A stretch of 64,000 nt of DNA from an uncultured Hungatella sp. (lineage in GTDB: Bacteria > Bacillota > Clostridia > Lachnospirales > Lachnospiraceae). The translations under genes were made by a program, and so were the position numbers. Shown one piece after another: positions 53,690 to 62,417 of the stretch. The DNA is taken from NCBI GenBank assembly GCA_910588505.1, contig CAJUPQ010000007.1, positions 1 through 64,000 of the forward strand, read 5' to 3'. The notes beneath the pieces are model-generated. The model did no database searches. It saw only the letters and a program-made list of their open reading frames with translations, and was not told where the DNA came from. The first letter of the stretch is position 1; each line of letters starts with the position of its first letter.

Positions 53690-53843
53690 CGGACAGAGCA
53701 TGTATTGCGTGTTTTTGGGCATATTCCGCTTGGCCCGTACCTGTCGCCTACGGCTGCCGACTGTATGAGCTGCCCTTATCATCTAGTCCGGATGATTGCT
53801 GATCCTGCTTCCCGGCGCGCACCGCCTGTTTCATACTCCGCTA

Positions 53844-55115
53844 TTAGTCCTGTCTGCCAATGATAATCCGGCTGATAAACCTTCCATTTTCGCTTCTGAA
53901 ATCCATATCGCCTCCATATTTCTCCACGCTTCTAACAATGCTGGAAATACCTATCCCTTTTCTGTGTCTGAACCCTGGCTGATTTGGCAGACCGTCTTTA
54001 AACGTGATCTCCTCCCTGCAGGTATTCTCCACAACAATCAGAAGTTTTCCGGCCTTCATCCCCATCTGCACCCGAATCCATGTGTGTTCTTTCCCTGACT
54101 CCTGACATCCATGGATGGCATTTTCCATCAGATTGGCAAGGATTGCCACCATGTCCACAGCTCCGATTCCGGCGTCGCTGTCTGTGGTTATAACAAACTC
54201 TGTCTCTATTCCCTCTCTGTGGGCCTGACTTCCATACACAGCCATCACATTGTCTATGACCGGATTGGCGCAGAACCGCTGTCTCGCCGTATTCTCCACC
54301 TCTTCCTTGTATTCCCCCAGATAGTGGAGAATCTCCTCTGTCTGCCCCATTCTGGCATACTCGGTTATATTGCGTATATGGTGCTTGAAATCATGGCGCA
54401 GGCGGCGGGCCGCCTCCTCAGACTCCTCCATGATCTCCAGCTTCTTGAGAAGAATGGCCTGATGCTGTTCAATCTGGCTGTTTAAGGCTGCCTCCCTCAT
54501 ATAGTGGATCGTATGAAAGATCACGCCATACCCGGTGATGATGGCCACCAGCAGAAGCAAAAACGGTACAGCATCCACGTCGCGGAAATACACGGCCTGG
54601 GCTGTCAATGTTATGTAGATAACATAAATCGTATAGAAAATCGACAAAACGCACATGGGCCACCAGCCGGTTATCACATCACTGCGCACTTCCTCAAATT
54701 TCTCTTTAAAAAATATCCCGTAAACCAAAAGCCCCGATATATGGAGAACCGTGCGGATGCAGGACGAGGCTCCCAGGGCTCCCCGAAATAACCAGTTAGA
54801 CAACAATCCCGCCAAAAAAGCCACAATAAGAAACGCCTGCACATATGTCATAGCCAGAAACATAGTCTTTGGAAAATTTTCTGCAGACAGATAAAAAGCT
54901 TCTGCCATGAGTATCAGAAATGTAATAGAAAACACCCCATAAATCCACACTTTGCCCTGCACCACAGCAAAAAGCGCCTGGGCGACCACCACCTGTAAAA
55001 GCGCGGCCCCCATGCAGATGTTCCAGGTCTTCTTCTTATCAAACCGTGAACGGCACAGAAGCACCACAGCCGCTCCATGAAGGGGGTACAGGATGGAAAT
55101 CGCTAATGGACTCAT
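53844..55115 (-). CDS. GHKL sensor histidine kinase (AgrC/VirS type), second
   Basis: 423 residues from ATG 55115 (GGAGGAG 5 bases upstream; the upstream frame to 55184 overlaps the regulator gene). Six or so membrane segments, DHp region with RRLRHDFKHHIRNITEYARMG (phospho-His in RHDFKHH), and a GHKL ATPase with AILANLMENAIHGC and GIGISSIVRSVEKYGG. It follows the LytTR regulator by 41 bases. It is a diverged relative of the kinase at 52.3-53.6 kb, with the same layout. Confidence 0.9.
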   Translation of the reverse strand: MSPLAISILYPLHGAAVVLLCRSRFDKKKTWNICMGAALLQVVVAQALFAVVQGKVWIYGVFSITFLILMAEAFYLSAENFPKTMFLAMTYVQAFLIVAFLAGLLSNWLFRGALGASSCIRTVLHISGLLVYGIFFKEKFEEVRSDVITGWWPMCVLSIFYTIYVIYITLTAQAVYFRDVDAVPFLLLLVAIITGYGVIFHTIHYMREAALNSQIEQHQAILLKKLEIMEESEEAARRLRHDFKHHIRNITEYARMGQTEEILHYLGEYKEEVENTARQRFCANPVIDNVMAVYGSQAHREGIETEFVITTDSDAGIGAVDMVAILANLMENAIHGCQESGKEHTWIRVQMGMKAGKLLIVVENTCREEITFKDGLPNQPGFRHRKGIGISSIVRSVEKYGGDMDFRSENGRFISRIIIGRQD

Positions 55116-55155
55116 CTCCACTCCTCCCCCGTCCAGCCTGCAAATATCATCTCTC

Positions 55156-55887
55156 TCATTGCCCCTCCTCGCAGTAGTACGCAAAATACCGTTCCCGCAG
55201 AGGCTGGTAGGCGCCTCTGGGCAGATAAATGTCTTTTCCGGTATCCATACTGATCTTCTGCCCGCTCAGGCTGTTAATATGGTCCAGGTTCACAATATAG
55301 GACACTCCCACCCTGGCAAATTCATCCCTTGAAGAGAGCGCCCCAAAAATCTCGGTCATGGTCATCCGCATCTGGCCATAACTGCCGTCTGCAAAATGGA
55401 TCCGCTGATTCTTTCCCTGCGCTTCACAGCACACAATGTCTTTAAACGCCACCCTGCAGTTCTTCCCGTCAATACGGAACAGGACATAGTTTTTCTGCTC
55501 TTTCTCCAACCCATCCAGCATTTTGTCCAAAACCGGATTCAGCTCTTTTTCCGTCACAGGCTTCACAAGGTACTGGTCAGCATTCACCCCAAAAGCCTCC
55601 AGGGCGTGTTCCCTGGATGTGGTGAGAAAGATGATCCGACTGCTGTTGCCCATCTGCCGCAGCTCTTTTGCCGCGGCAATGCCTGTTTTGCCCGGCATGT
55701 AGATGTCAAGGAGCAGAAACGCAGGCGCATACTCCGTATCCTCTATGGCGTCCAACAGCTCTTTGGCGTTTTCAAACCGGTCTATCTTAAAATCATAATC
55801 CTTGTGGCTCCCCAGCCAGGTCTTTACCATCCGTTGCGTCTTGTCCAGTTCCCTAATCTCATCATCGCAGATTGCTATGTGATACAT
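55156..55887 (-). CDS. LytTR-family response regulator
   Basis: 243 residues. Receiver with acidic pair CDDE, phospho-acceptor Asp in FLLLDIYMPGKTG (about 60) and Lys in VKPV; LytTR DNA-binding domain from about 135 (DIVCCEAQGKNQRIHFADG; ARVGVSYIVNLDHINSLSG). First gene of the operon with the GHKL kinase. AAAGTATGGT and AAAGTATGAT sites occur as an inverted pair about 85 bases apart in its upstream region (55924-55935 and 56012-56022), possible but unproven operators. Confidence 0.93.
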   Translation of the reverse strand: MYHIAICDDEIRELDKTQRMVKTWLGSHKDYDFKIDRFENAKELLDAIEDTEYAPAFLLLDIYMPGKTGIAAAKELRQMGNSSRIIFLTTSREHALEAFGVNADQYLVKPVTEKELNPVLDKMLDGLEKEQKNYVLFRIDGKNCRVAFKDIVCCEAQGKNQRIHFADGSYGQMRMTMTEIFGALSSRDEFARVGVSYIVNLDHINSLSGQKISMDTGKDIYLPRGAYQPLRERYFAYYCEEGQ

Positions 55888-56121
55888 GGCCGTAATCTCC
55901 TGTTGCTTGTAATTACGACAAGTTTACCATACTTTCTTCATAAAAGCATCAAATAATTTATGGAATTTTTATGAATTGAGGAAATTGGGGCAGGTTTACT
56001 ACTAGCATATGGGAAAAGTATGATATTAATTGTAATATTTTGTAACATTGCCTTTTTAATCCCCTTCTTTCCCCAATTTAAAAACCAGCCCCTGCATCTT
56101 TGAACGCTCTCCTTTGGTAAT

Positions 56122-57531
56122 TTAACCTCTCCTCAGCTTATCTCGTACTTTTAAAATCAAAGGTTCTATATCTGACCAGAGAATCCATATGCTGACAATG
56201 ATACTGACTAATATTAAAACTATATTGTCCTCTTTCTGCCCCTTCCAAAATCCCAATAAAATCACAGCGGTAAATGGCAGTAAATAACAAAATATATTCC
56301 AATTTAAACGATAATCGATCTCTTTTCTTATTATACAGATCCGGATTCCATCGCTTACCACATACCCTGCCAGCAGCGCGATATTCGCCGCTTCCGCCCC
56401 GATCCGCTTAATCAGCAGATGCAGAATCGTCATATTCGCAATACTGGCCGCAAGCGTTGAGAGAAACACAATATTATTCTTTTTATATGTGCTGATAATA
56501 TTCTCCAAAAATATAAATAAGATTCCTGAAAGGGTTGCCAGCATATTAACAGGTATCATCTGCTTTGCCGCCTCATAACCCACATCCACCAGATAGGGAA
56601 ACATCAGATAGATTAACGGCATTATTACGAAAAAACCGCAAAAAAGCACTTTTATATAAAGCTCTGTCGCATAGGAATAAAACCGCCCTGTATCTTTATC
56701 CTTCCCATACTTGCTGTAAGCCAACTCCTGCCATGCCATAGAAAAGCTGGAGGACACTAACAGCAGGATACCTCCAAATTTACAGGCAACCGCATAATAT
56801 CCATTTGCAGTATTATCGATCTCTTTTGCTATTATAACTCGGTTATATCCTGTTAAAAGCCAGTAGCACAGGGAGTTGACACAGAGCGGCAGTGAAAAGC
56901 GCAGAAGGCATACCATGGTATCTCTGTCTAAATACTTCTTCCTAAAGCGGCTGATTAACCGAAGATTCATCTCCAATATTATACATTGCACCATAATTCC
57001 AACAGAAAAAGAGACATATAGCGCTTTATAATCCCATCCCAATACCACTAAAAGCAAAATGTTAAGTCCTGCATTACATGCCGTAGATATAATCCCTGTA
57101 AAAATAAACAGCAGATTTTTCCCATATGCTCTGGCTAAATAGCCGTACAGATTTTGCAGGCAAAAGAAAAATCCATACGCCGCAACTCCAGGCAGATATT
57201 CTATCTTCCATAGAAATCCAAAAGCCGCCATCAGTAAAATATAGAGTATAGCAGAAACAGAAAAAATCACAATTCCGCAGTATACCACATTAAATTGTCG
57301 ATCATTTTCTTTATTCTCAAACATATATTTCATAATTCCAGTCCAGATATCCAGAAAACAAATAGATGAAAACAGAAGCGCGTATGTGATATTCACATCA
57401 TATTGACCATATTGACTTGGCTGAAGATATGCCGTATATAACGGCAGAAGCAGGAAAGATATTAATTTTGTTCCCACAGTCCCAAAAAAATATACCCCTG
57501 TTGTCTTGATCAGACGCTTTAATTCCTTCAT
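56122..57531 (-). CDS. Wzx-type polysaccharide flippase
   Basis: 469 residues from ATG 57531; a TTG at 57540 is also possible. Twelve to fourteen membrane segments, polysaccharide-transport (PST/MOP) family start LIKTTGVYFFGTVGTKLISFLLLPLYTAYL. Flips lipid-linked repeat units across the membrane. AT-rich. Divergent from the glycosyltransferase at 57.7 kb and part of the surface-glycan locus. Confidence 0.9.
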   Translation of the reverse strand: MKELKRLIKTTGVYFFGTVGTKLISFLLLPLYTAYLQPSQYGQYDVNITYALLFSSICFLDIWTGIMKYMFENKENDRQFNVVYCGIVIFSVSAILYILLMAAFGFLWKIEYLPGVAAYGFFFCLQNLYGYLARAYGKNLLFIFTGIISTACNAGLNILLLVVLGWDYKALYVSFSVGIMVQCIILEMNLRLISRFRKKYLDRDTMVCLLRFSLPLCVNSLCYWLLTGYNRVIIAKEIDNTANGYYAVACKFGGILLLVSSSFSMAWQELAYSKYGKDKDTGRFYSYATELYIKVLFCGFFVIMPLIYLMFPYLVDVGYEAAKQMIPVNMLATLSGILFIFLENIISTYKKNNIVFLSTLAASIANMTILHLLIKRIGAEAANIALLAGYVVSDGIRICIIRKEIDYRLNWNIFCYLLPFTAVILLGFWKGQKEDNIVLILVSIIVSIWILWSDIEPLILKVRDKLRRG

Positions 57532-57634
57532 ATCCCACAAATCTCCTTTTTATAGCTGTTAAGCCCATTTAGGGCTGTCATACATATGCCAATTTACTCC
57601 ACAATGGATTTTTCTTACAAAACAGTTAACCTGT

Positions 57635-57663
57635 TTGCTTTTTATCGGTAATTGTACTATAAT
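57635..57663 (+). promoter_or_regulatory. Promoter of the glycan locus, plus strand
   Basis: TTGCTT (57635-57640), 17 bases, TATAAT (57658-57663), about 45 bases before the start at 57710. Confidence 0.6.
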
Positions 57664-57709
57664 ATTACCCGAAACAACGCTGGAAATCACCTTAACGCGG
57701 AGAATCATC

Positions 57710-58498
57710 ATGACTTTGGACGTTTTATTGTCGGCTATGCATTTAAAGGACTATCACTACATTGACTCCTTAAATATAACAGGAAATTGTATAATTATCA
57801 ACCAGTGTGATCAGACAAATCAGCAGATCGTCTCTGAAAACGACCGGCAAATCACTTATATCGAGACTCCACAGAGAGGATTGAGCAAAAGCCGTAACAT
57901 GGCTATCGACCGCTCTCAGGCTGATATCTGTATATTTTGTGATAATGACGTGGAATATTTGGAAGGTTATGAACAGTTAATCCTGCAGGAATACGAGAGA
58001 CACCCGGAATATGATATGATTGTTTTTCATGTAGAATCAGAGATAAATCCCGTTCCATGCTACCGGTCTCCCAGAAAAATTAATTATCTCACAAGTGGAA
58101 AGATTATCTCCTATGAAATTTCATTTAAAAGAAAAAGCATCCATAACATACGCCTGAACGAACGCATAGGAGCCGGAACCAAGTATCGTATGGGCGAAGA
58201 AAACGCTTTTCTTTATGAATGTCTGCGCCAGGGATTAAAAATATATTATGTTCCTAAAAAAATAGCCCAGCTTCGCTATGAACCTTCCACATGGTACAGT
58301 GGCTTTAATCGAGATTTTTTTATAGCCCGTGGAGCCAGCTTTCAGGCAATGACTTCTCGCTATTCTGTTTTTTTAATAGCTCAGTATGCCGTACGAAAAT
58401 ATAACCTGTATAAAAAGTATGTATCCTTTTTCCAGGCCATCCAATATATGCTTAATGGGAGAAAATCATATAAAACAGAGTTTACGGACAGATCTTAA
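57710..58498 (+). CDS. Family-2-like glycosyltransferase
   Basis: 262 residues from ATG 57710 (GGAG 7 bases upstream; the upstream ATG at 57635 is inside the promoter). Lacks the usual PxYN start and begins VLLSAMHLKDYHYIDSLNITG...INQCDQ, a variant I recognise from Lachnospiraceae polysaccharide loci. It keeps GLSKSRNMAI, IFCDNDVEY (DxD-like) and GEENAFLYECL. Predicted to transfer a sugar onto a lipid-linked intermediate; donor and acceptor unknown. Confidence 0.82.
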   Translation: MTLDVLLSAMHLKDYHYIDSLNITGNCIIINQCDQTNQQIVSENDRQITYIETPQRGLSKSRNMAIDRSQADICIFCDNDVEYLEGYEQLILQEYERHPEYDMIVFHVESEINPVPCYRSPRKINYLTSGKIISYEISFKRKSIHNIRLNERIGAGTKYRMGEENAFLYECLRQGLKIYYVPKKIAQLRYEPSTWYSGFNRDFFIARGASFQAMTSRYSVFLIAQYAVRKYNLYKKYVSFFQAIQYMLNGRKSYKTEFTDRS

Positions 58499-58522
58499 TT
58501 TACAGTATAAGGAGGCTTTTTT

Positions 58523-59659
58523 ATGAAGTACCAAAAAATTCACCAGCTTATTGATTGGTGTATCATCGCTATTTTTCTTTTTTTCATTGTTACCACTATG
58601 ACTACGGCCGCACTACGAATCCAATTTACTTATATTGCTCCTCTAGGCCTTTTTATCGCATTATGTCTCTTATTTTTGAATCAGATCTCTCTTAAAGATT
58701 GTTTTTATAAAAAGGATGTTGAATTTTATCTACTGTGTTTTGGAATTTTTCTTGCTGGGGTTAATATAATGCTAATTGGTTCTAATCTGGGAGCATTTTT
58801 TACAATTGCTGACTTTCTATTAATCCTTTACCTGGCAAATAAAATTCACCTTGACAATATTCAATTAGGAACGATTGCCTTTTCCTGTATTTTAGTTTTA
58901 TTTTATTGGTTATTTATTAATAAAGAAACTTATGATAATAGTATTTCTAATCCCAATGTAGCTTCACTTATAATCTTTACCAGCTTTTGTGTCTGCATTT
59001 CTTTTCTTGTATATTGTCTATCATCTTTTAGTCTTTCTAAATGGACTTATCATATTGCTATATTAATAATTTTTTATATTGTCACAAAACGGATCTTATC
59101 TCTTCATTGTCGTGGAGTTTTACTTGCGATCATTGCATGGGCAGGTACTTACTATATACTTCCCAAAAAGAAATTTACCATTTCTCTCATTTTGGGATTC
59201 AGTCTCTTAATGCCTGTTGTATATGTCCTGTTATGGAAAAGCGGTTTAGTTGATGGTGTTACCGTTCTGGGAAAAAAATTTGCCAGCGGCAGGGATATTA
59301 TTTGGTATGAATTTTTTAAAGTCTTTATACATCATCCAATTACTGGTATTGGCTCTAACTTTGATGTGATGATTCCGGATTTATATCTAAAAGAAGTTCA
59401 CCATGGGCTTTTAGATTTACTATTTGTTCACGGTATTCCTGTTTTTTTGATAGTTCTCTACTTCATGTACAAACGAATCTCAGAAGTAATTACATCTTCT
59501 TTTGATTCCATAAAAGGCATATGCCTTGCTTCTATATATGGGTTGATTGTTTCTGGTTCATTTGAAAATCATTATATTGTTTCTCCTTATAATATACTGT
59601 TAATGACAATATTTATGATTTCTCACCACGCTGAGTCAAATAAACAAAAGTCAGAATAA
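58523..59659 (+). CDS. O-antigen polymerase/ligase-like membrane protein (Wzy type)
   Basis: 378 residues, about 10-11 membrane segments, with a periplasmic loop and the C-terminal pattern of Wzy/WaaL proteins (SGRDIIWYEFFKVFIHHPITGIGSNFD; EVHHGLLDLLFVHGIPVFLI). Polymerises or ligates glycan repeat units outside the membrane. Very AT-rich. AAGGAGG lies before the ATG; 24 bases after the glycosyltransferase. A hairpin (59682-59705) ends it. Confidence 0.85.
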   Translation: MKYQKIHQLIDWCIIAIFLFFIVTTMTTAALRIQFTYIAPLGLFIALCLLFLNQISLKDCFYKKDVEFYLLCFGIFLAGVNIMLIGSNLGAFFTIADFLLILYLANKIHLDNIQLGTIAFSCILVLFYWLFINKETYDNSISNPNVASLIIFTSFCVCISFLVYCLSSFSLSKWTYHIAILIIFYIVTKRILSLHCRGVLLAIIAWAGTYYILPKKKFTISLILGFSLLMPVVYVLLWKSGLVDGVTVLGKKFASGRDIIWYEFFKVFIHHPITGIGSNFDVMIPDLYLKEVHHGLLDLLFVHGIPVFLIVLYFMYKRISEVITSSFDSIKGICLASIYGLIVSGSFENHYIVSPYNILLMTIFMISHHAESNKQKSE

Positions 59660-59681
59660 AAATAACCTTACAGTTGCTATC

Positions 59682-59705
59682 AAACAGATTATTAAAAATC
59701 TGTTT
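59682..59705 (+). terminator. Hairpin after the Wzy-type gene
   Basis: AAACAGATT ATTAAA AATCTGTTT, a perfect 9-bp stem about 20 bases past the stop. AT-rich with a weak T tail. Confidence 0.5.
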
Positions 59706-59749
59706 CGTAAAAATATTTGATTTTTGATTAACACCATTAGTTTTTTCTA

Positions 59750-59780
59750 TTGACAAAAAACTGTTTTGAACTATTATAAT
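59750..59780 (+). promoter_or_regulatory. Promoter of the second glycosyltransferase
   Basis: TTGACA (59750-59755), a 19-base spacer, TATAAT (59775-59780). Both boxes are consensus; the spacer is longer than ideal. ATTATA at 17 bases is the alternative -10. Confidence 0.6.
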
Positions 59781-59818
59781 TTAATTAAAATGTTGTATAA
59801 AAATGAAAGAGGATGAAT

Positions 59819-60682
59819 ATGCTTACAATTTTTACCCCTACTTATAATCGTGGTTATATTCTTCCACAAGCTTATGAAGCATTGTGCCGCCAAACAAACA
59901 AGAATTTTATTTGGTTAATTGTGGATGATGGTTCCATAGATGGAACGCAGCAACTTGTACAGGAATGGATACAAGAGGCTAAAATTTCTATTGAATATTA
60001 TTTTCGGAAAAATGGCGGAAAAATGAGAGCGCATAATGAGGGAGTAAGATTATGCCATACAGAGCTTTTTGTATGTATTGATTCTGATGATTATTTGGTA
60101 GATGATGCGGTGGAAACAATTTTAAAGTTGTGGGATACTATAGATTCAAAAGAAACATTGGCCGGTATTGTGGCCTATAGAGGAAAAGACCCATATCACA
60201 CTATGTTTGGAGAAAGTTTTCCTTGCGCTGGACATGCGACGATCCAGGAATTGCAAAGCAAAGGATTTGTAGGGGAGACAACCTCAATATATAGAACAAA
60301 TGTTCTTTCACAATTTCCATTTCCTGTATTTGAAGGGGAAAAATTTATGCCTGAGGCTGTAGCTTTTGATCGGATAGATGCACACTACCCTCTTTATATT
60401 TTTCCTAAAGTATTGACTATATGCGAATATCGTGATGATGGGTTGACTTATGCTGTTGATATGCTACGCGAAAATAATCCTCAAGGATGGTTATTATACT
60501 ATCAGCAACGAATAAAGAATTCACATTTTTCTATTCTTAGATATAAATATATTTCTCATGCTATTTGCTTTTGCTGGAAATTAAAGTTAAATCCTTTTCA
60601 TCATATTCCCGCAAGTTATGTAGAAATAGCGATAGGTTTTTGCGGTGCGGCAGTGTTAAGAGTTATAATGAAAAAGTTATAA
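59819..60682 (+). CDS. Family-2 glycosyltransferase
   Basis: 287 residues from ATG 59819: AGAGG has a 6-base spacer to it, whereas the ATG at 59813 abuts the ribosome site. GT-A fold: FTPTYNRGYILPQAYEAL, VDDGSIDGTQ, CIDSDDYLVDDA (DxD) and an acceptor-side motif EAVAFDRID. AT-rich. Has its own promoter and is followed after 52 bases by the GtrII-type gene. Confidence 0.9.
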   Translation: MLTIFTPTYNRGYILPQAYEALCRQTNKNFIWLIVDDGSIDGTQQLVQEWIQEAKISIEYYFRKNGGKMRAHNEGVRLCHTELFVCIDSDDYLVDDAVETILKLWDTIDSKETLAGIVAYRGKDPYHTMFGESFPCAGHATIQELQSKGFVGETTSIYRTNVLSQFPFPVFEGEKFMPEAVAFDRIDAHYPLYIFPKVLTICEYRDDGLTYAVDMLRENNPQGWLLYYQQRIKNSHFSILRYKYISHAICFCWKLKLNPFHHIPASYVEIAIGFCGAAVLRVIMKKL

Positions 60683-60734
60683 GAAAGAGACTACTTCTTT
60701 AGAGTAAATATAAAAAGAAAGGTAGAACCTTATT

Positions 60735-62306
60735 ATGATCAGTCACGAAAAATGGAAATTATCCTTTCCCAAAAATCTAAAAACAACTTGCATTGCCTGT
60801 ATTATATTTGCAGTTTTAGCACATTTATTTGTACTTACAAATATTATCCACAATCATGATAGTCTAAATGAACTTCCCAACGGTTATGGAAGCGGACTTA
60901 TATCAGGCAGATGGCTATTAGCTGTATTAGGAAAAATTGCGGGAAAATTCTGGGGAAACTATAACCTTCCTTCTTATAATAATATTTTATCCATCTGTAT
61001 TCTAACTATTACCGCCTGTATAGTCGTTTTAATATTTAACATTCAACGTCCTATACTATGTACTCTTATTGGAGGTATTTTCATAGTTGCTCCTCCAATA
61101 ACAAGTATGCTTTTTTACGCTTTTACCTCTCCCTACTATTCATTATCAATTTTACTTGCTATTGCGGCAGTCTGGTTTACTGACAAATATAAGTTAGGCT
61201 TTATACCAGGAGCAGTGATGTGCGCATGTTCATTGGGAATTTATCAAGCGTATTTACCTATAACCATTGCCCTGTTTGTATTATTACTAATTCAAAAAAT
61301 TTTGAAACCATGTTCTGAAATAAAAGTAATTCTTCAAAAAGGATTTCTATTTGTGGGAACGCTTATTTTGTCTCTTTTAATATATTTTCTTGCCTTACAG
61401 ATACAATTAAAAATTCAGCAGACATCATTAGGCAATTACCAAAATATTAATGAAATGGGAAAAATCGATATTCATGAGTTACCTTCTATAATAAAAAACA
61501 CCTATTATCAATTTATTGCGATACCGTTTAAAGATTATTGTGGTATGTCTTGTACACTGGTTTTAAAAATATCGTTATTCTTACTCGACTGTATATCCGT
61601 CATCCTAGTGATTTTATTACTGTTTTGGCAAAAGAGACGACTCACCACTATATTAAGCTGCTTTATATTATGTGCTATATTCCCTCTTGCCGCAAACAGT
61701 ATTATGCTTATGGCGCCTCATAGCTCGATTTATACATTGATGGTTTATGGTTGTGTTTCCATGTATCTTTTTCCTATAATCCTTATTGATTTAGCCGCTA
61801 AAGATCTATTTCCACATGTTTTGGACAAAGCAAAACGGAGGTTCCTGCAAATTACAGAATTAGGAGTAATCTTATCCCTTTCCGTTGCAATATGGAATTA
61901 TGTATATTTATCTAATGGAAATTATACAGCTATGTATTACACCACGCAACAAGCCAATAACTATCTTAATTCACTTATTACTCAAATCAGAATGGTTGAT
62001 GGTTATCAGCCAACTATGGAGTGGGCATTTATAGGGGAAAATATTTCTGACCCTTTGCATGGTAATCCATGGAATAATACCTTTAATTATGGTGGAAATC
62101 TAAATAGCTTAATCAATGTATATTCCAGGAATTCATTTTTCCATAACTATACCGGACTGTTTCCGCTTCCTCTCGTTAGTGATGAAGCCTTGTCCGTTTT
62201 AAACACAGATCCAGTAATTAAGAATATGCCTTGCTATCCTGCAGACGGTTCAATACAGATTTATCAAGATATTGTAGTTGTCAAATTAGAGGATATTGGT
62301 AATTAA
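60735..62306 (+). CDS. GtrII-family membrane glucosyltransferase
   Basis: 523 residues, about 10-11 membrane segments and a C-terminal extracytoplasmic domain. Family features: N-terminal PNGYGSGLISGRWLLAVLG, FTSPYYSLSILLAI and CSLGIYQAYLPI. GtrII-type GT-C enzymes add side-branch sugars from polyprenyl-phosphate donors to surface glycans. The ending MPCYPADGSIQIYQDIVVVK is shared with the convergent paralogue at 62.4-64 kb. Confidence 0.87.
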   Translation: MISHEKWKLSFPKNLKTTCIACIIFAVLAHLFVLTNIIHNHDSLNELPNGYGSGLISGRWLLAVLGKIAGKFWGNYNLPSYNNILSICILTITACIVVLIFNIQRPILCTLIGGIFIVAPPITSMLFYAFTSPYYSLSILLAIAAVWFTDKYKLGFIPGAVMCACSLGIYQAYLPITIALFVLLLIQKILKPCSEIKVILQKGFLFVGTLILSLLIYFLALQIQLKIQQTSLGNYQNINEMGKIDIHELPSIIKNTYYQFIAIPFKDYCGMSCTLVLKISLFLLDCISVILVILLLFWQKRRLTTILSCFILCAIFPLAANSIMLMAPHSSIYTLMVYGCVSMYLFPIILIDLAAKDLFPHVLDKAKRRFLQITELGVILSLSVAIWNYVYLSNGNYTAMYYTTQQANNYLNSLITQIRMVDGYQPTMEWAFIGENISDPLHGNPWNNTFNYGGNLNSLINVYSRNSFFHNYTGLFPLPLVSDEALSVLNTDPVIKNMPCYPADGSIQIYQDIVVVKLEDIGN

Positions 62307-62318
62307 GTAATGTTATAT

Positions 62319-62390
62319 TTGTCGATTTGCACTAAAAAATGTTCCGGTTTTACCGCATAAAATCTGGTCAGTTTCAGTGTAAATCGACAA
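62319..62390. repeat. 15-bp inverted repeat between convergent GtrII genes
   Basis: TTGTCGATTTGCACT (62319-62333) and AGTGTAAATCGACAA (62376-62390), 14 of 15 pairing plus one G-T wobble, around a 42-base centre. May be a shared terminator with a long loop or a small MITE-like insertion. No T run follows directly. Confidence 0.6.
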
Positions 62391-62417
62391 CCTCACAAGT
62401 AGATTTTTGTTATATCC

